Shown in pieces: positions 44,250-52,431 of a DNA stretch of 64,000 bases (position 1 is the first letter of the stretch; each line of letters begins with the position of its first letter). A model generated the notes under the pieces. That model ran no database searches, was not told the DNA's origin, and saw nothing but the letters and a program-made list of their open reading frames with translations. Source of the DNA: Streptomyces kanamyceticus (lineage in GTDB: Bacteria > Actinomycetota > Actinomycetes > Streptomycetales > Streptomycetaceae); the NCBI RefSeq assembly GCF_008704495.1, contig NZ_CP023699.1:1488001-1552000 (forward strand). Reading direction: 5' to 3'. The position numbers and the translations under genes are program-made.

Positions 44250-44333
44250 CTCCCCGTTCACCAGCAGCGGCGTCTGCTCAACCCAGATGACAAAGAAGCG
44301 GCAAAGGGTCTCTAGAGTCCCAGGTCGGGAAGG
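44250..44333 (+). promoter_or_regulatory. Leader of CRISPR array 2 and shared upstream region with cas3
   Basis: The bases directly before array 2 contain ACAAAGAAGCGGCAAAGGG and end CCCAGGTCGGGAAGG. The last 14 match the array-1 leader end exactly. The whole 44034-44333 region separates the divergent cas3 and array 2, so promoters for both should lie here. No clear -35/-10 pair was recognised. Confidence 0.6.
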
Positions 44334-46680
44334 GTGCTCTCCGCGCGAGCGGAGGTGGGTCGGCGAAGGGGCTGCTCCTGACGCTGCTCTCCTAGTGCTC
44401 TCCGCGCGAGCGGAGGTGGGTCGGGGCCACCGTCGTACCTGCCGGGGTCGGCGACGTGCTCTCCGCGCGAGCGGAGGTGGGTCACTTGGACAGGCACAGC
44501 ACCTGGCCTGGGTGGAGTGCTCTCCGCGCGAGCGGAGGTGGGTCGGCGGTGACACGGGCCAGAGCACGCACGAACACGTGCTCTCCGCGCGAGCGGAGGT
44601 GGGTCGCCACCTCACCCGGGTGCGCCCCACCAGATCGCGTGCTCTCCGCGCGAGCGGAGGTGGGTCGGCAGTCATGGATGCCGGATACGAAGAGGTCAAG
44701 TGCTCTCCGCGCGAGCGGAGGTGGGTCGTGCTCGCCGGGCGGGTGTCCGGCGCCGCACTGGTGCTCTCCGCGCGAGCGGAGGTGGGTCGGCCGCCAACCG
44801 GTTCGACCTCGCCGACCCCGAGTGCTCTCCGCGCGAGCGGAGGTGGGTCGGCCGCCGGATACCTCGCCAAGACCGTGCCCGAGTGCTCTCCGCGCGAGCG
44901 GAGGTGGGTCGGCACAGGGCTGATCGACTCCTCGTACGTACGGGTGCTCTCCGCGCGAGCGGAGGTGGGTCTGCCTCGCGGCCGCCCAGGCCATCCCTGG
45001 CGGAGTGCTCTCCGCGCGAGCGGAGGTGGGTCGGCAGATCGTCATCGGTGTGCGGTCAGCTGGATGTGCTCTCCGCGCGAGCGGAGGTGGGTCGTAGCGC
45101 ACCACCACGGCCCACCGGGGGTACACGTGCTCTCCGCGCGAGCGGAGGTGGGTCGGTGGTCTCGATCTGGGGGCGGCCGTCCTCGTCGTGCTCTCCGCGC
45201 GAGCGGAGGTGGGTCGCAACTCGTGGTTCAGCGCCGCCTTGATGCGCTGTGCTCTCCGCGCGAGCGGAGGTGGGTCGATGCTCCACGCCCGAAGTACCGA
45301 AACGCACGGGTGCTCTCCGCGCGAGCGGAGGTGGGTCGTTCACCGCCGAGGAGTTCGCCGACCGGCTGGAGTGCTCTCCGCGCGAGCGGAGGTGGGTCGG
45401 CCACCGCCCCGGTTCGGGTGGTGGCCTCTCAGTGCTCTCCGCGCGAGCGGAGGTGGGTCGTCGTCCAGGTCCACGACGACGACCAGCACGTCGTGCTCTC
45501 CGCGCGAGCGGAGGTGGGTCGGCTGCTCGCCGCCGCTTCCCCCGACCGTCAGGGTGCTCTCCGCGCGAGCGGAGGTGGGTCGCCGCCCGCCGTCGCCACG
45601 GCGTACATGACGGCGTGCTCTCCGCGCGAGCGGAGGTGGGTCGCGCAGGACCGTGTTCTGCGGGAGGAGTTCGCCGTGCTCTCCGCGCGAGCGGAGGTGG
45701 GTCGTGGCCTTCGCCAGCGGGCCCAGCTTCTTCAGAGTGCTCTCCGCGCGAGCGGAGGTGGGTCGCCGGGCGTGGAGATAGCGCCCCCGGCCACGTTGTG
45801 CTCTCCGCGCGAGCGGAGGTGGGTCGTACGGGCGCGTCCGGGCGGGCTGGTGCTCCTCGTGCTCTCCGCGCGAGCGGAGGTGGGTCGCACCTTGGCCCGG
45901 ATCGTCGACCAGTTGGAGGGTGCTCTCCGCGCGAGCGGAGGTGGGTCGGTCATCGTGTTCCGTGTCTGATCCTGTGACACGTGCTCTCCGCGCGAGCGGA
46001 GGTGGGTCGCCGTGTAGGACATGCGCCGCCCAGTCTTGGGGGTGCTCTCCGCGCGAGCGGAGGTGGGTCGCAAGGTTGATTCGGCACTGCTCAAGGCGAT
46101 GCGTGCTCTCCGCGCGAGCGGAGGTGGGTCGGTGGAGGAGGGCCGGGGGATGAGGGAGCGGCTGTGCTCTCGGCGCGAGCGGAGGTGGGTCGACGCGTGC
46201 CGCTTCGCCGCCGACCTTGCCCGTGTGCTCTCCGCGCGAGCGGAGGTGGGTCGCGGCGCGCACGACGCCGAGTTGCAGGCGTACAGTGCTCTCCGCGCGA
46301 GCGGAGGTGGGTCGCTCTACGAGCTGAGCCCGACCAGCTACGGCGCGTGCTCTCCGCGCGAGCGGAGGTGGGTCGGGGCCGACGGTTCACCCCGCGAGGG
46401 GTGACGGGTGCTCTCCGCGCGAGCGGAGGTGGGTCGTACCGGGGTCCGGCGGCGCACGGTCGTGCCGCGTGCTCTCCGCGCGAGCGGAGGTGAGTCGTTC
46501 CTTCTGGGGCTCGCCGTTGCTGGCGCGGCGTGCTCTCCGCGCGGGCGGAGGTGAGTCGCGCGCTGGCCGTGCATGAGGATGCCCGTGCGGGTGCTCTCCG
46601 GGCGAGCGGAGGTGAGTCGTCGAGGATGCTGTCCAGTGCGTCGGTGGCGTCGTACTCTCCGCGCGAACGGAGGCAAGCCG
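44334..46680 (+). CRISPR. Type I-E CRISPR array 2: 39 repeats, 38 spacers
   Basis: Repeats of 29 bp and 32-base spacers run in an unbroken 61-bp period. The repeat starts GTGCT and has the stem CTCCGCGCGAGCGGAG, but ends GTGGGTCG where array 1 ends GTGAACCG. Decay rises to the right: one base is changed at 46164; the units at 46469, 46530 and 46591 have GTGAGTCG with further changes; the last at 46652 has GCAAGCCG. The right side is therefore the old trailer and the leader is at 44333. Transcription is away from cas3. No spacer is seen twice. Confidence 0.99.
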
Positions 46681-46798
46681 GGGTGAGCCATCGCTCTGAC
46701 CACCTACAACGCCGCATGAAGAAGCTCCACAAGCCGCATCTCGCACAGCCCCTGCTGACCTGCTTCGTGCACAACGCGAACTCCCGCAGCCACTTACG
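46681..46798. other. Short non-coding stretch after array 2
   Basis: About 120 bp between the last decayed repeat and the stop of the next minus-strand gene. No repeat, hairpin or gene was seen. Confidence 0.5.
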
Positions 46799-47434
46799 TC
46801 ACGAACTCAGCACACTGAATGCGCCCCCCGCCACGATGGCACCAACGCCCCCTCCAGCGACGGTCTGAGCCAGCGTATGAGCGCTCAGGAACACGCGGGA
46901 CCATGCGATCACCCCCACCAGCGGCACGGCCAGCCAGACCATGGGCCCGTACGCACACGCGAGGATCGCGAGCGAACCGGCCGCGACACTGGTGTGCACC
47001 GAGATCTTCCAGAACGCGGTGATCGGCAGAAGCACAGCGAGTGTGGTGAGCATCGCGACGACCAGGGCGAGCATCTGGCGTGGGGCACCGAGCCAGAGCA
47101 TGGTGCCGATGCCGATGCTGACGGACGCCATGATGACGGGGATCAGGAGAAGGCGTCGTTGGCGGTTGCCGACGTGCCGGTCGCTCCACTTCCCGGACTT
47201 GATCCCGTACTTGATGTAGGCGACGGGTATCACCGCGGCGAAGACGATCGCCTCGACGCCCCAGGCGAGACCCATCAGTGGGCGGTCCTGGGCAAGGCCG
47301 GTCAAGAGGCTGACGGCGATGATGACGTTCTTCGGGTCGAGTCCGTCGGTGATGCGCCGCGCTACCCGTGCCCGCCTGCTGCTGATGGCGGTGGGGGTGA
47401 CAGCCAAGTCAGGCGCATCGTGCAGGGTGGTCAC
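46799..47434 (-). CDS. Membrane protein with PAP2-like C-terminus
   Basis: 211 residues from a GTG that overlaps the stop of the upstream gene (GTGA). About five hydrophobic segments are visible. Near the end, FWKISVHTSVAAGSLAILA and AWSRVFLSAHTLAQTVAGGGVGA resemble the S-x-H and S-R-x-x-x-x-x-H-x-x-x-x blocks of PAP2-type phosphatases. The usual Asp after the last His is replaced and the first K-x6-RP block is absent, so activity is doubtful. It is the last gene of an apparent four-gene set (XRE regulator, ImmA/IrrE peptidase, MAB_1171c protein, this protein). Confidence 0.65.
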   Translation of the reverse strand: MTTLHDAPDLAVTPTAISSRRARVARRITDGLDPKNVIIAVSLLTGLAQDRPLMGLAWGVEAIVFAAVIPVAYIKYGIKSGKWSDRHVGNRQRRLLLIPVIMASVSIGIGTMLWLGAPRQMLALVVAMLTTLAVLLPITAFWKISVHTSVAAGSLAILACAYGPMVWLAVPLVGVIAWSRVFLSAHTLAQTVAGGGVGAIVAGGAFSVLSS

Positions 47435-48699
47435 GCTGTTCCTACCATTTCGTTCTCGTTCGCCAGCGCCTTCTCGACGGAGTCCAGGCGCGTGGAGGTG
47501 TAGACGGCTGCGACACGGGTCAGCCAGCGGGCATTGGCCTCTTGGTCGTCGCGCAGCGCCAACAGCGGCTCGACGGTCGCGGGAAAGGCCTGGGGTTCGC
47601 CGTCTACCGCGCGGCGGCGGGCGATGCGCAGGCACACGGCCTCGGCGGCGGCTTCCGCGTCGTCGCCGGTGAAGCCTTCGACGCGTGCTGCGGCCAGCGC
47701 GCGAGCGGGCAGGTCCTCGTCGATCCACGGGAGCAGTTCGTAGGCGGCGTCCCAGATCTCGACGACGCGTTGGTCGAGCCGGTCGTAGGTGTCGCGCACG
47801 CTCCACCAGTCGCGGAATGAGGAAGTGCCCTGGTCCAGGTGCTTGCGGACAGTGTCCGGGGAGAGGACGCACACGAGGTCGATCCACAGCGGGCGCAGGT
47901 CGATGAGGGCGCGGCGGTTGCGCAGGCCGCGGGCGACGAGGTCGATGGCGCGGACGCTGGAGCCCGCGATGACGGGGAGGATCGTCGAGACCTGGAGGAG
48001 GTTTCCTCCCATGTCGAACTGGTCCTCGGTCAACGGGAAATCGGAACCGACGAGACCGTAGCCGAGGTAGGTGAGCCGGTAGATGGGGTAGCTGACGCCG
48101 AGCCCGCAACCGATGGCCATGAGCTGCATGCAGCGGCGGAAAGCGCCCGCCGGGCTACGGTTGGCGGCCGCCGTGCACAAGGCGGCGGACAGCGCCAGCG
48201 CGACGCCGATGAGCATGAGGTAGACGAAGAGGTAGGCGGTGCCACACCCGTCGCCGAACTGGCCGTTGATGAAGTCCGTGTCCCCGTTGGGGGCCAGCCG
48301 AGCGGGAGCGGCGCCGGGGAAAGTCGCGACGGCCGCGGTGACGGCGACAGCGCCGAGGACAAGTCGCGGCTTGAACGCAGCGAGGCGGCGCCAGCGCGGT
48401 TCGGGACTGCGTGGTGGTACGGCGGAGTCGACCCAGCCCACCAGGAGAAGACACGCCACCACGAGGGAGAGGTGCTTCGGCAACACGGCGGAGTCGCGTA
48501 TCCCGGTGAGTGAGGCCAGGGCGTGTTCGAGCGGCGATAGTCGCAGCGTGGTGCCGATGGCGAGGGCTACGAACGTCCAGAACAGTGCGTCCTTACCCGC
48601 GTTGGGTTCGGTGCGCTTGCGCCGGGCGTTGGCGCGGACGACGACGACCGCCCACAGCGGGATGATCGTCAGGAGAGCTATGTGGTCATCGGAGGTCAA
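47431..48699 (-). CDS. MAB_1171c-family putative transporter / membrane protein
   Basis: 422 residues from a TTG start. Seven hydrophobic segments fill the first 250 residues (for example LFWTFVALAIGTTLRLSPL, LPKHLSLVVACLLLVGWV and FVYLMLIGVALALSAALC), with SYPIYRLTYLGYGL between. A soluble C-terminal half (RALIDLRPLWIDLVCVLSPD ... VRDTYDRLDQRVVEIWDAAYELLPW) completes the pattern of the MAB_1171c family of actinobacteria. The family is often found beside XRE regulators and ImmA/IrrE peptidases, as here. Its true function is not known; transport is only the family label. Confidence 0.75.
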   Translation of the reverse strand: MTSDDHIALLTIIPLWAVVVVRANARRKRTEPNAGKDALFWTFVALAIGTTLRLSPLEHALASLTGIRDSAVLPKHLSLVVACLLLVGWVDSAVPPRSPEPRWRRLAAFKPRLVLGAVAVTAAVATFPGAAPARLAPNGDTDFINGQFGDGCGTAYLFVYLMLIGVALALSAALCTAAANRSPAGAFRRCMQLMAIGCGLGVSYPIYRLTYLGYGLVGSDFPLTEDQFDMGGNLLQVSTILPVIAGSSVRAIDLVARGLRNRRALIDLRPLWIDLVCVLSPDTVRKHLDQGTSSFRDWWSVRDTYDRLDQRVVEIWDAAYELLPWIDEDLPARALAAARVEGFTGDDAEAAAEAVCLRIARRRAVDGEPQAFPATVEPLLALRDDQEANARWLTRVAAVYTSTRLDSVEKALANENEMVGTA

Positions 48700-48737
48700 A
48701 ACAGGAGCTGTTTCTGAGTAGGCGGCGGCAGGAGCGG

Positions 48738-49265
48738 TTAGAGCGCCTTGTAGAGGCGGTCAAGGAGCGGATCGCCGCTGTGCTGGTTCTCGCGGGCGCG
48801 ATCGAGCGCCTTCCGGCGTAGGGCGAACGCGAACCTTTCCGCCTGGTCCTCGACCTTGACGTGCTCAGGGTCCTGAGGGCCGTCTTGGGATCGAGTACGG
48901 CCCATCAAGCAACCGGCCAGGAAGTCGGCTGACAAGAATTGGTACGGCTCGGGTTCTGGCTCCGCGGGCAGCACAACGGGCTTGTGACTCAGCGCGATGT
49001 GCCCGACTTCGTGGGCAAGGGTGTGCACGGCGGCGGCTCCGGTGAGCTCCGGCGCGACCCAGATGGCATCGCTCTCCGCCTCGGGACGAGTCAGCCACAG
49101 GCCATTGGCCCGGAGACCGGCGAGGGGCGGGTCCTCTCGCCACAGTTCCAGTGGCCGCGGGTATCGATCCTGAATGACGGCGAACAGCGAGTCGATGGTC
49201 AGTGGTTCAGGAACCGGGAAACTCGCGAGAGCTCGGCATATTTGGCTGTCGGCGTAGTGGATCAC
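48738..49265 (-). CDS. ImmA/IrrE-family metallo-endopeptidase
   Basis: 175 residues from a GTG. The zinc motif is LAHEVGHIALSH near residue 85, the HExxH of the ImmA/IrrE family. Proteins of this type cleave or sequester XRE-type repressors to switch genes on. Here the gene follows an XRE regulator by 33 bp, the standard arrangement of regulator and protease. FERFAFALRRKAL-like helices (QAERFAFALRRKALDRA) close the protein. The inducing signal may be sensed by the membrane protein encoded next in the operon; this is inference. Confidence 0.82.
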   Translation of the reverse strand: MIHYADSQICRALASFPVPEPLTIDSLFAVIQDRYPRPLELWREDPPLAGLRANGLWLTRPEAESDAIWVAPELTGAAAVHTLAHEVGHIALSHKPVVLPAEPEPEPYQFLSADFLAGCLMGRTRSQDGPQDPEHVKVEDQAERFAFALRRKALDRARENQHSGDPLLDRLYKAL

Positions 49266-49298
49266 CGGAGTCGTGCACCTTGCGTGGGGGATAGTCGG

Positions 49299-49820
49299 TC
49301 AGTCGTGGTCGGGCCGCTTCGCCTCTCCTGCCCCGGCCTCGTGCTCCATCTGCTCGACTTCCCCTAGCCGGTCGGCGTACTGGACAACACGTGCCTGGCC
49401 CTGAGGGGACAACCGGCTGGCAGATCGAGCGAGAACGGCAAGGGTCTCGTTCCCCTCCGGCTCCTGGCGCTGGCGTCGCTCGTCGAGGAAGCGCTCGAGC
49501 TCGGCGATGACACCGCCCGCGGTCGTGTTCGCCGCAGTACTGGTCAGATTGAAGACGTCGAGCGGGACCCCGAAGAAGTCGGCAAGCACCGACATGTACG
49601 GCGCGGTGGGCTGAGGTCCACCTTCTCTGCGCAAGCGGCGGATGTACTCAGCCGTGATGGTGCCGTCACCATGGCGCCGACAGATCTCCTGCGCGACCTG
49701 CTGATTCGTGTACTCGACGTACCGACCAGGGCGCTCTGGATCTTCGGGGGCGGAAGCTTCGAACAAAAGGTTGAGCCGGGCGGCGAAGGTCGGCTGCCCA
49801 GGGTTGGAGACTGGGGTCAC
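49299..49820 (-). CDS. XRE-type regulator, probable target of the ImmA-like peptidase
   Basis: 173 residues from a GTG at 49820. FAARLNLLFEASAP is followed by YTNQQVAQEICRRHGDGTITAEYIRRLRREGGPQPTAPYMSVLADFFGVPLDVF, an HTH of the type in which a long wing-like insert (GDGTIT) separates the helices, common in mycobacterial and Streptomyces EspR-like and Rv-type regulators. A leucine-rich helical C-terminus follows. Upstream, at 49887-49915, lie two nested inverted repeats that could be its own operators. It begins the four-gene minus-strand set. Confidence 0.75.
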   Translation of the reverse strand: MTPVSNPGQPTFAARLNLLFEASAPEDPERPGRYVEYTNQQVAQEICRRHGDGTITAEYIRRLRREGGPQPTAPYMSVLADFFGVPLDVFNLTSTAANTTAGGVIAELERFLDERRQRQEPEGNETLAVLARSASRLSPQGQARVVQYADRLGEVEQMEHEAGAGEAKRPDHD

Positions 49821-49886
49821 GGGTAGCGGTCTTTCTCGACAAGTGGTGAGGAAGCAACCATAACTGACGGTCCAACGATCCTTTGA

Positions 49887-49915
49887 TTGCAGATTCAACT
49901 GCAAACAATCGTTTG
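49887..49915. promoter_or_regulatory. Nested inverted repeats upstream of the XRE gene
   Basis: TTGCAG-ATTCAA-CTGCAA (49887-49904) is directly followed by, and shares bases with, CAAAC-AATC-GTTTG (49902-49915). They lie 67-95 bp before the XRE start in locally AT-rich DNA. Autoregulatory operators or an overlapping promoter are likely. Confidence 0.5.
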
Positions 49916-50212
49916 ACTAGTGATCATTTACGGACTTTCATGGATGCGTGCAGGGCGCAGCGATCCAATCGCAGCAGCCCGCCCACCTCGTATGCCCTCA
50001 GCCGATCTGAACCGACCCACCAGACAGCGAGTTCAACGTGACCTTCCTTGCCGTCGATTCAACGCCTCCACCCGCGACAAGTACGTGGGTACTCAACAAC
50101 GAGGCCCCGCTTACACCCCCGCCCCCATTCCAGATCGGACAGTGAAGCCGCTGCCAGCATTAAGACATCACCGGAAGTAGAGCCAAGTACCGATAGCGCG
50201 CCAGGGATTGAC
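49916..50212. other. Intergenic region between the XRE set and the tandem-HTH gene
   Basis: About 300 bp with no gene I trust. A plus-strand frame of 86 codons (49920-50180) lacks a ribosome site and shows no recognisable domain. The sequence TAGTGATCAT near 49918 recurs at 50748-50757. Confidence 0.4.
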
Positions 50213-50665
50213 TCACTGGCGCTTGGCATCTAGGTTCGCGCGCCAGCGCCCCTCCACGACTTCCACGGCCGCGGCCAGCCGCTCCGGCGGAACGTCGTAA
50301 AGGGCAGACAGCGGCTCGACCCACTCAACCCTCATGCGCCCAACCCCCTGTTCCAATTCCGAAACGTCCGACGCCTGGACGGCCAGACGTTCAGCGACAT
50401 CTTCCTGACGGAGGCCGGCGCGCGTTCGCAGCACGGCGAGGTCGGCGTCAGCGGAGAGGGGTAGCAGCAGCTGCGACCGAGGGACCTTGAGCTCCTCGAC
50501 CAGTGCAGCGAACTTGCGGGAGCTGGGCGCCCCCTTGCCCGTGACCCATCGGCCGACAGTGCCGACCGTCACGCCAACGACCTTCGCTACGTCAGCCTGG
50601 GTCATGCCCCGCTCTTCATAGGCGGCGCGAAACCCAGCCGGGCTGAAGTCCTGGACGCTCTTCAC
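50213..50665 (-). CDS. Regulator with two tandem XRE-type HTH domains
   Basis: 150 residues from a GTG at 50665. The first HTH is GFRAAYEERGMTQADVAKVVGVTVGTVGRWVTGKGAPSSRKFAALVEEL (about 11-60). The second is LAVLRTRAGLRQEDVAERLAVQASDVSELEQGVGRMRVEWVEPLSALYDV (about 76-126). Two Cro/CI-type domains in one short chain suggest a protein that binds two half-sites as a monomer or bridges operators. It is divergent from the accessory replication module and might act as its repressor, like the Kor-type proteins of actinomycete elements. That role is inferred. Confidence 0.75.
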   Translation of the reverse strand: MKSVQDFSPAGFRAAYEERGMTQADVAKVVGVTVGTVGRWVTGKGAPSSRKFAALVEELKVPRSQLLLPLSADADLAVLRTRAGLRQEDVAERLAVQASDVSELEQGVGRMRVEWVEPLSALYDVPPERLAAAVEVVEGRWRANLDAKRQ

Positions 50666-50745
50666 GCTGGCCAGTATCCCAGCCGACCCAGCCGAAGATC
50701 ACCACAGGGAGTCAAGAGAAGAAAATGACGGGAAGGAAATGATGG

Positions 50746-51004
50746 TATAGTGATCATGATGTCAGGATGGGAACCCGTCCTGGAATCGTGATTCGAGCCG
50801 CCGTCGAGCGGCTCCAAGAAGCAAGTTCGGCCCACTGGCGGGAGCGGGAACTCCACACCAATGAGCCGAACTTGGGAGGCTCAGCCTCCCGAAGAAGCAG
50901 TGCAGACCGCACGGGCCTGGTAAACCTCGCGGTCGCACTTCGGTAGTGGCAACGGGGCGATGCTCCGCTGTCACCGGATGCAGGCAGGGCCATGCCCTGC
51001 CTGC
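50746..51004 (+). ncRNA. Structured non-coding region with four hairpins
   Basis: After a -10-like TATAGT (50746-50751) come four stem-loops. They are CAGGATGGG/CCCGTCCTG (50763-50782, one G-U), GAGCCGC/GCGGCTC (50795-50814), GGGAGGCT/AGCCTCCC (50874-50890) and an eleven-pair stem around CAT (50980-51004, arms GCAGGCAGGGC and GCCCTGCCTGC). The last ends just before the AAGGAG ribosome site of the next gene. No long open frame lies here. It may be a small RNA, a 5' leader controlling the HTH gene, or part of a replication origin. Confidence 0.4.
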
Positions 51005-51022
51005 TCAAGGAGTGATTGTGTC

Positions 51023-51397
51023 ATGGGACACCCCGCAGGGACACCTGCCGTCGGCGGCACCCTTAACCTGCAAGGACTCACTGCGGTGCTGCGACTCATC
51101 GCAGACAGCGGCGACGTCGATGCCCTACTGCGTCAGCTGGACACGCTCCACGTCGATTACACAGAGGCCGCCAGGCGACTGAACATCCCGGAGAAGTGGC
51201 TCCGCGGACGCATAGGGTCACTCCCCCACCGGAAGATGGGCAAGTTCGTCGGCTTCACCGATGATGACCTCAGGGCCATTTCCGAGATGTACGCCGTGCG
51301 GCCTGATCTCGACGCGATCCCCATCGGTAACGGCCAGAGCGAGAGGGTCACAAACCTCACGCCGTCGCGACGTTCACGCGTTTCTTCACACGCCTGA
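51023..51397 (+). CDS. Small HTH protein, excisionase-like
   Basis: 124 residues from the ATG at 51023 with AAGGAG 10 nt upstream. A central helix-turn-helix reads VDYTEAARRLNIPEKWLRGRIGSLPHRKMGKFVGFTDDDLRAI, the layout of MerR/AlpA/excisionase-type (HTH_17) DNA-binding proteins, in which a basic wing (PHRKMGKFVGFT) follows the helices. Such proteins serve as excisionases or activators in integrated elements. No integrase is found nearby. A strong hairpin stands directly upstream and may control its translation. Confidence 0.65.
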   Translation: MGHPAGTPAVGGTLNLQGLTAVLRLIADSGDVDALLRQLDTLHVDYTEAARRLNIPEKWLRGRIGSLPHRKMGKFVGFTDDDLRAISEMYAVRPDLDAIPIGNGQSERVTNLTPSRRSRVSSHA

Positions 51398-51461
51398 TTC
51401 CCGCACCTCGGCTCAGCGCGTGCCAACGCGCTTCTCAGTGATCCTCCAGGAGTAATTTCCA

Positions 51462-51776
51462 GTGGTTAGCCACATCGTCTTTGAAGATCTCCCCTCCCCC
51501 ACTCGCAGATCAGCGACCTCCAGCGTCCGACACTCAGACGCTGCGAGGAAGCTTCAAGCAAATCCCAATTGCTGGGCGCGCATTCAGGAGCGCGCAAAAC
51601 GAGGTGACGCCGCCACGGCCGCCTATCAGATACGAAGAGGCATCCTCGCCGCTTTCCGTCCGGCTGGATCTTTCGAAGCCAAGTCAATGACCGTGAATGA
51701 AAACTTCTTCGTTTATGCGCGCTACGTGGGCTCTGCCTCAGCATGCACTTCCGAATCCAGTTCGGATGATGCATGA
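51462..51776 (+). CDS. Small hypothetical protein of the accessory module
   Basis: 104 residues from a GTG with CAGGAG 9 nt upstream. The protein is basic in its middle (SDAARKLQANPNCWARIQERAKRGDAATAAYQIRRGILAAFRPAGSFEAKS) and ends in a Ser/Asp-rich tail. The ILAAFRPAGSFEA stretch resembles short proteins I have seen on Streptomyces plasmid-like elements, but no function is known. Its stop overlaps the next ATG by four bases, so it belongs with the WhiB-like gene. GC content here is lower than in the left part of the window. Confidence 0.6.
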   Translation: MVSHIVFEDLPSPTRRSATSSVRHSDAARKLQANPNCWARIQERAKRGDAATAAYQIRRGILAAFRPAGSFEAKSMTVNENFFVYARYVGSASACTSESSSDDA

Positions 51777-52366
51777 TGGCGTCGAGCATAGGTGTTGCCG
51801 TGCAAGCTGCCCGTGAAGGGAATTGGACCCCTCTAGTTGAAGCAGCGGCGGACGCGCCAGGAAAGAACTGGGCAGAGAAAGCTCAATGTTCCGGAAGAAT
51901 GGCCGATACCTTCTTCCCGACCGCAGAGCATCCCTGGAGCGACCCCGATCAAGTACGGCACGCTCAGGGGATCGCGCTCAACGCCCCACTGAAGCTGTGC
52001 GCCACCTGCCCGCTGGCGGTGGCCGCACGATGCCTTGTCGAGTCCCTGCGTAGCGACGACGAGTACGGCATCCGGGCCGGACTTCTGGCATCGGAACGGT
52101 CCGAACTCCGGAGGTCCTGGAAGCAGCGCCTCGACAGCACCGCGATCTCAGCAGCGCTGCGTGGCGTCACCACCCTGCTCAGCGCTCACGAGCGTCAGGA
52201 AGTCGTGGCCCGATTCGCCGCCGACCCCATGATCGGTGCCGACCGGGTAGCCCGCGGGCTCGGCGTCCCGAGCAAGTACCTGTGGCAGCTCGCCCGAGAG
52301 CACAAGCAGCGGTACGCACCGGCCACCTCCCCGGCTCCTACTTCACCTGCGTCGAAGGCTGCCTGA
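51773..52366 (+). CDS. Divergent WhiB-like (Wbl) iron-sulfur protein
   Basis: 197 residues. Four cysteines suited to a 4Fe-4S cluster are present: Cys39 (AQCSGRMADTFFP), Cys76 and Cys79 (LCATCPLA) and Cys87 (ARCLVES). YGIRAGL replaces the usual G-(I/V)-W-G-G turn. The spacing C-x2-C-x7-C differs from the common C-x2-C-x5-C, and the gap before the second Cys (36) is long. A C-terminal extension (LSAHERQEVVARFAADPMIGADRVARGLGVPSKYLWQLAREHKQR) looks like an added HTH. Wbl proteins control gene expression in actinobacteria; phage and plasmid copies can interfere with host ones. Confidence 0.8.
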   Translation: MMASSIGVAVQAAREGNWTPLVEAAADAPGKNWAEKAQCSGRMADTFFPTAEHPWSDPDQVRHAQGIALNAPLKLCATCPLAVAARCLVESLRSDDEYGIRAGLLASERSELRRSWKQRLDSTAISAALRGVTTLLSAHERQEVVARFAADPMIGADRVARGLGVPSKYLWQLAREHKQRYAPATSPAPTSPASKAA

Positions 52367-52431
52367 GCGCCCCTCGACGGGTAAATCCGTTCTTCCGCAA
52401 GGGTTCCCTTGCGTTCCACGGGAGATCTCCC

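Noticed and set aside
44287..46260. Open frames on both strands through array 2 (CSPRERRWV, ALRASGGGS, PTSARAEST peptides)
   Set aside because: They arise from the array-2 repeat and do not encode proteins.
49920..50180. 86-codon plus-strand frame between the two regulators
   Set aside because: No ribosome site and a composition unlike real proteins of the region.
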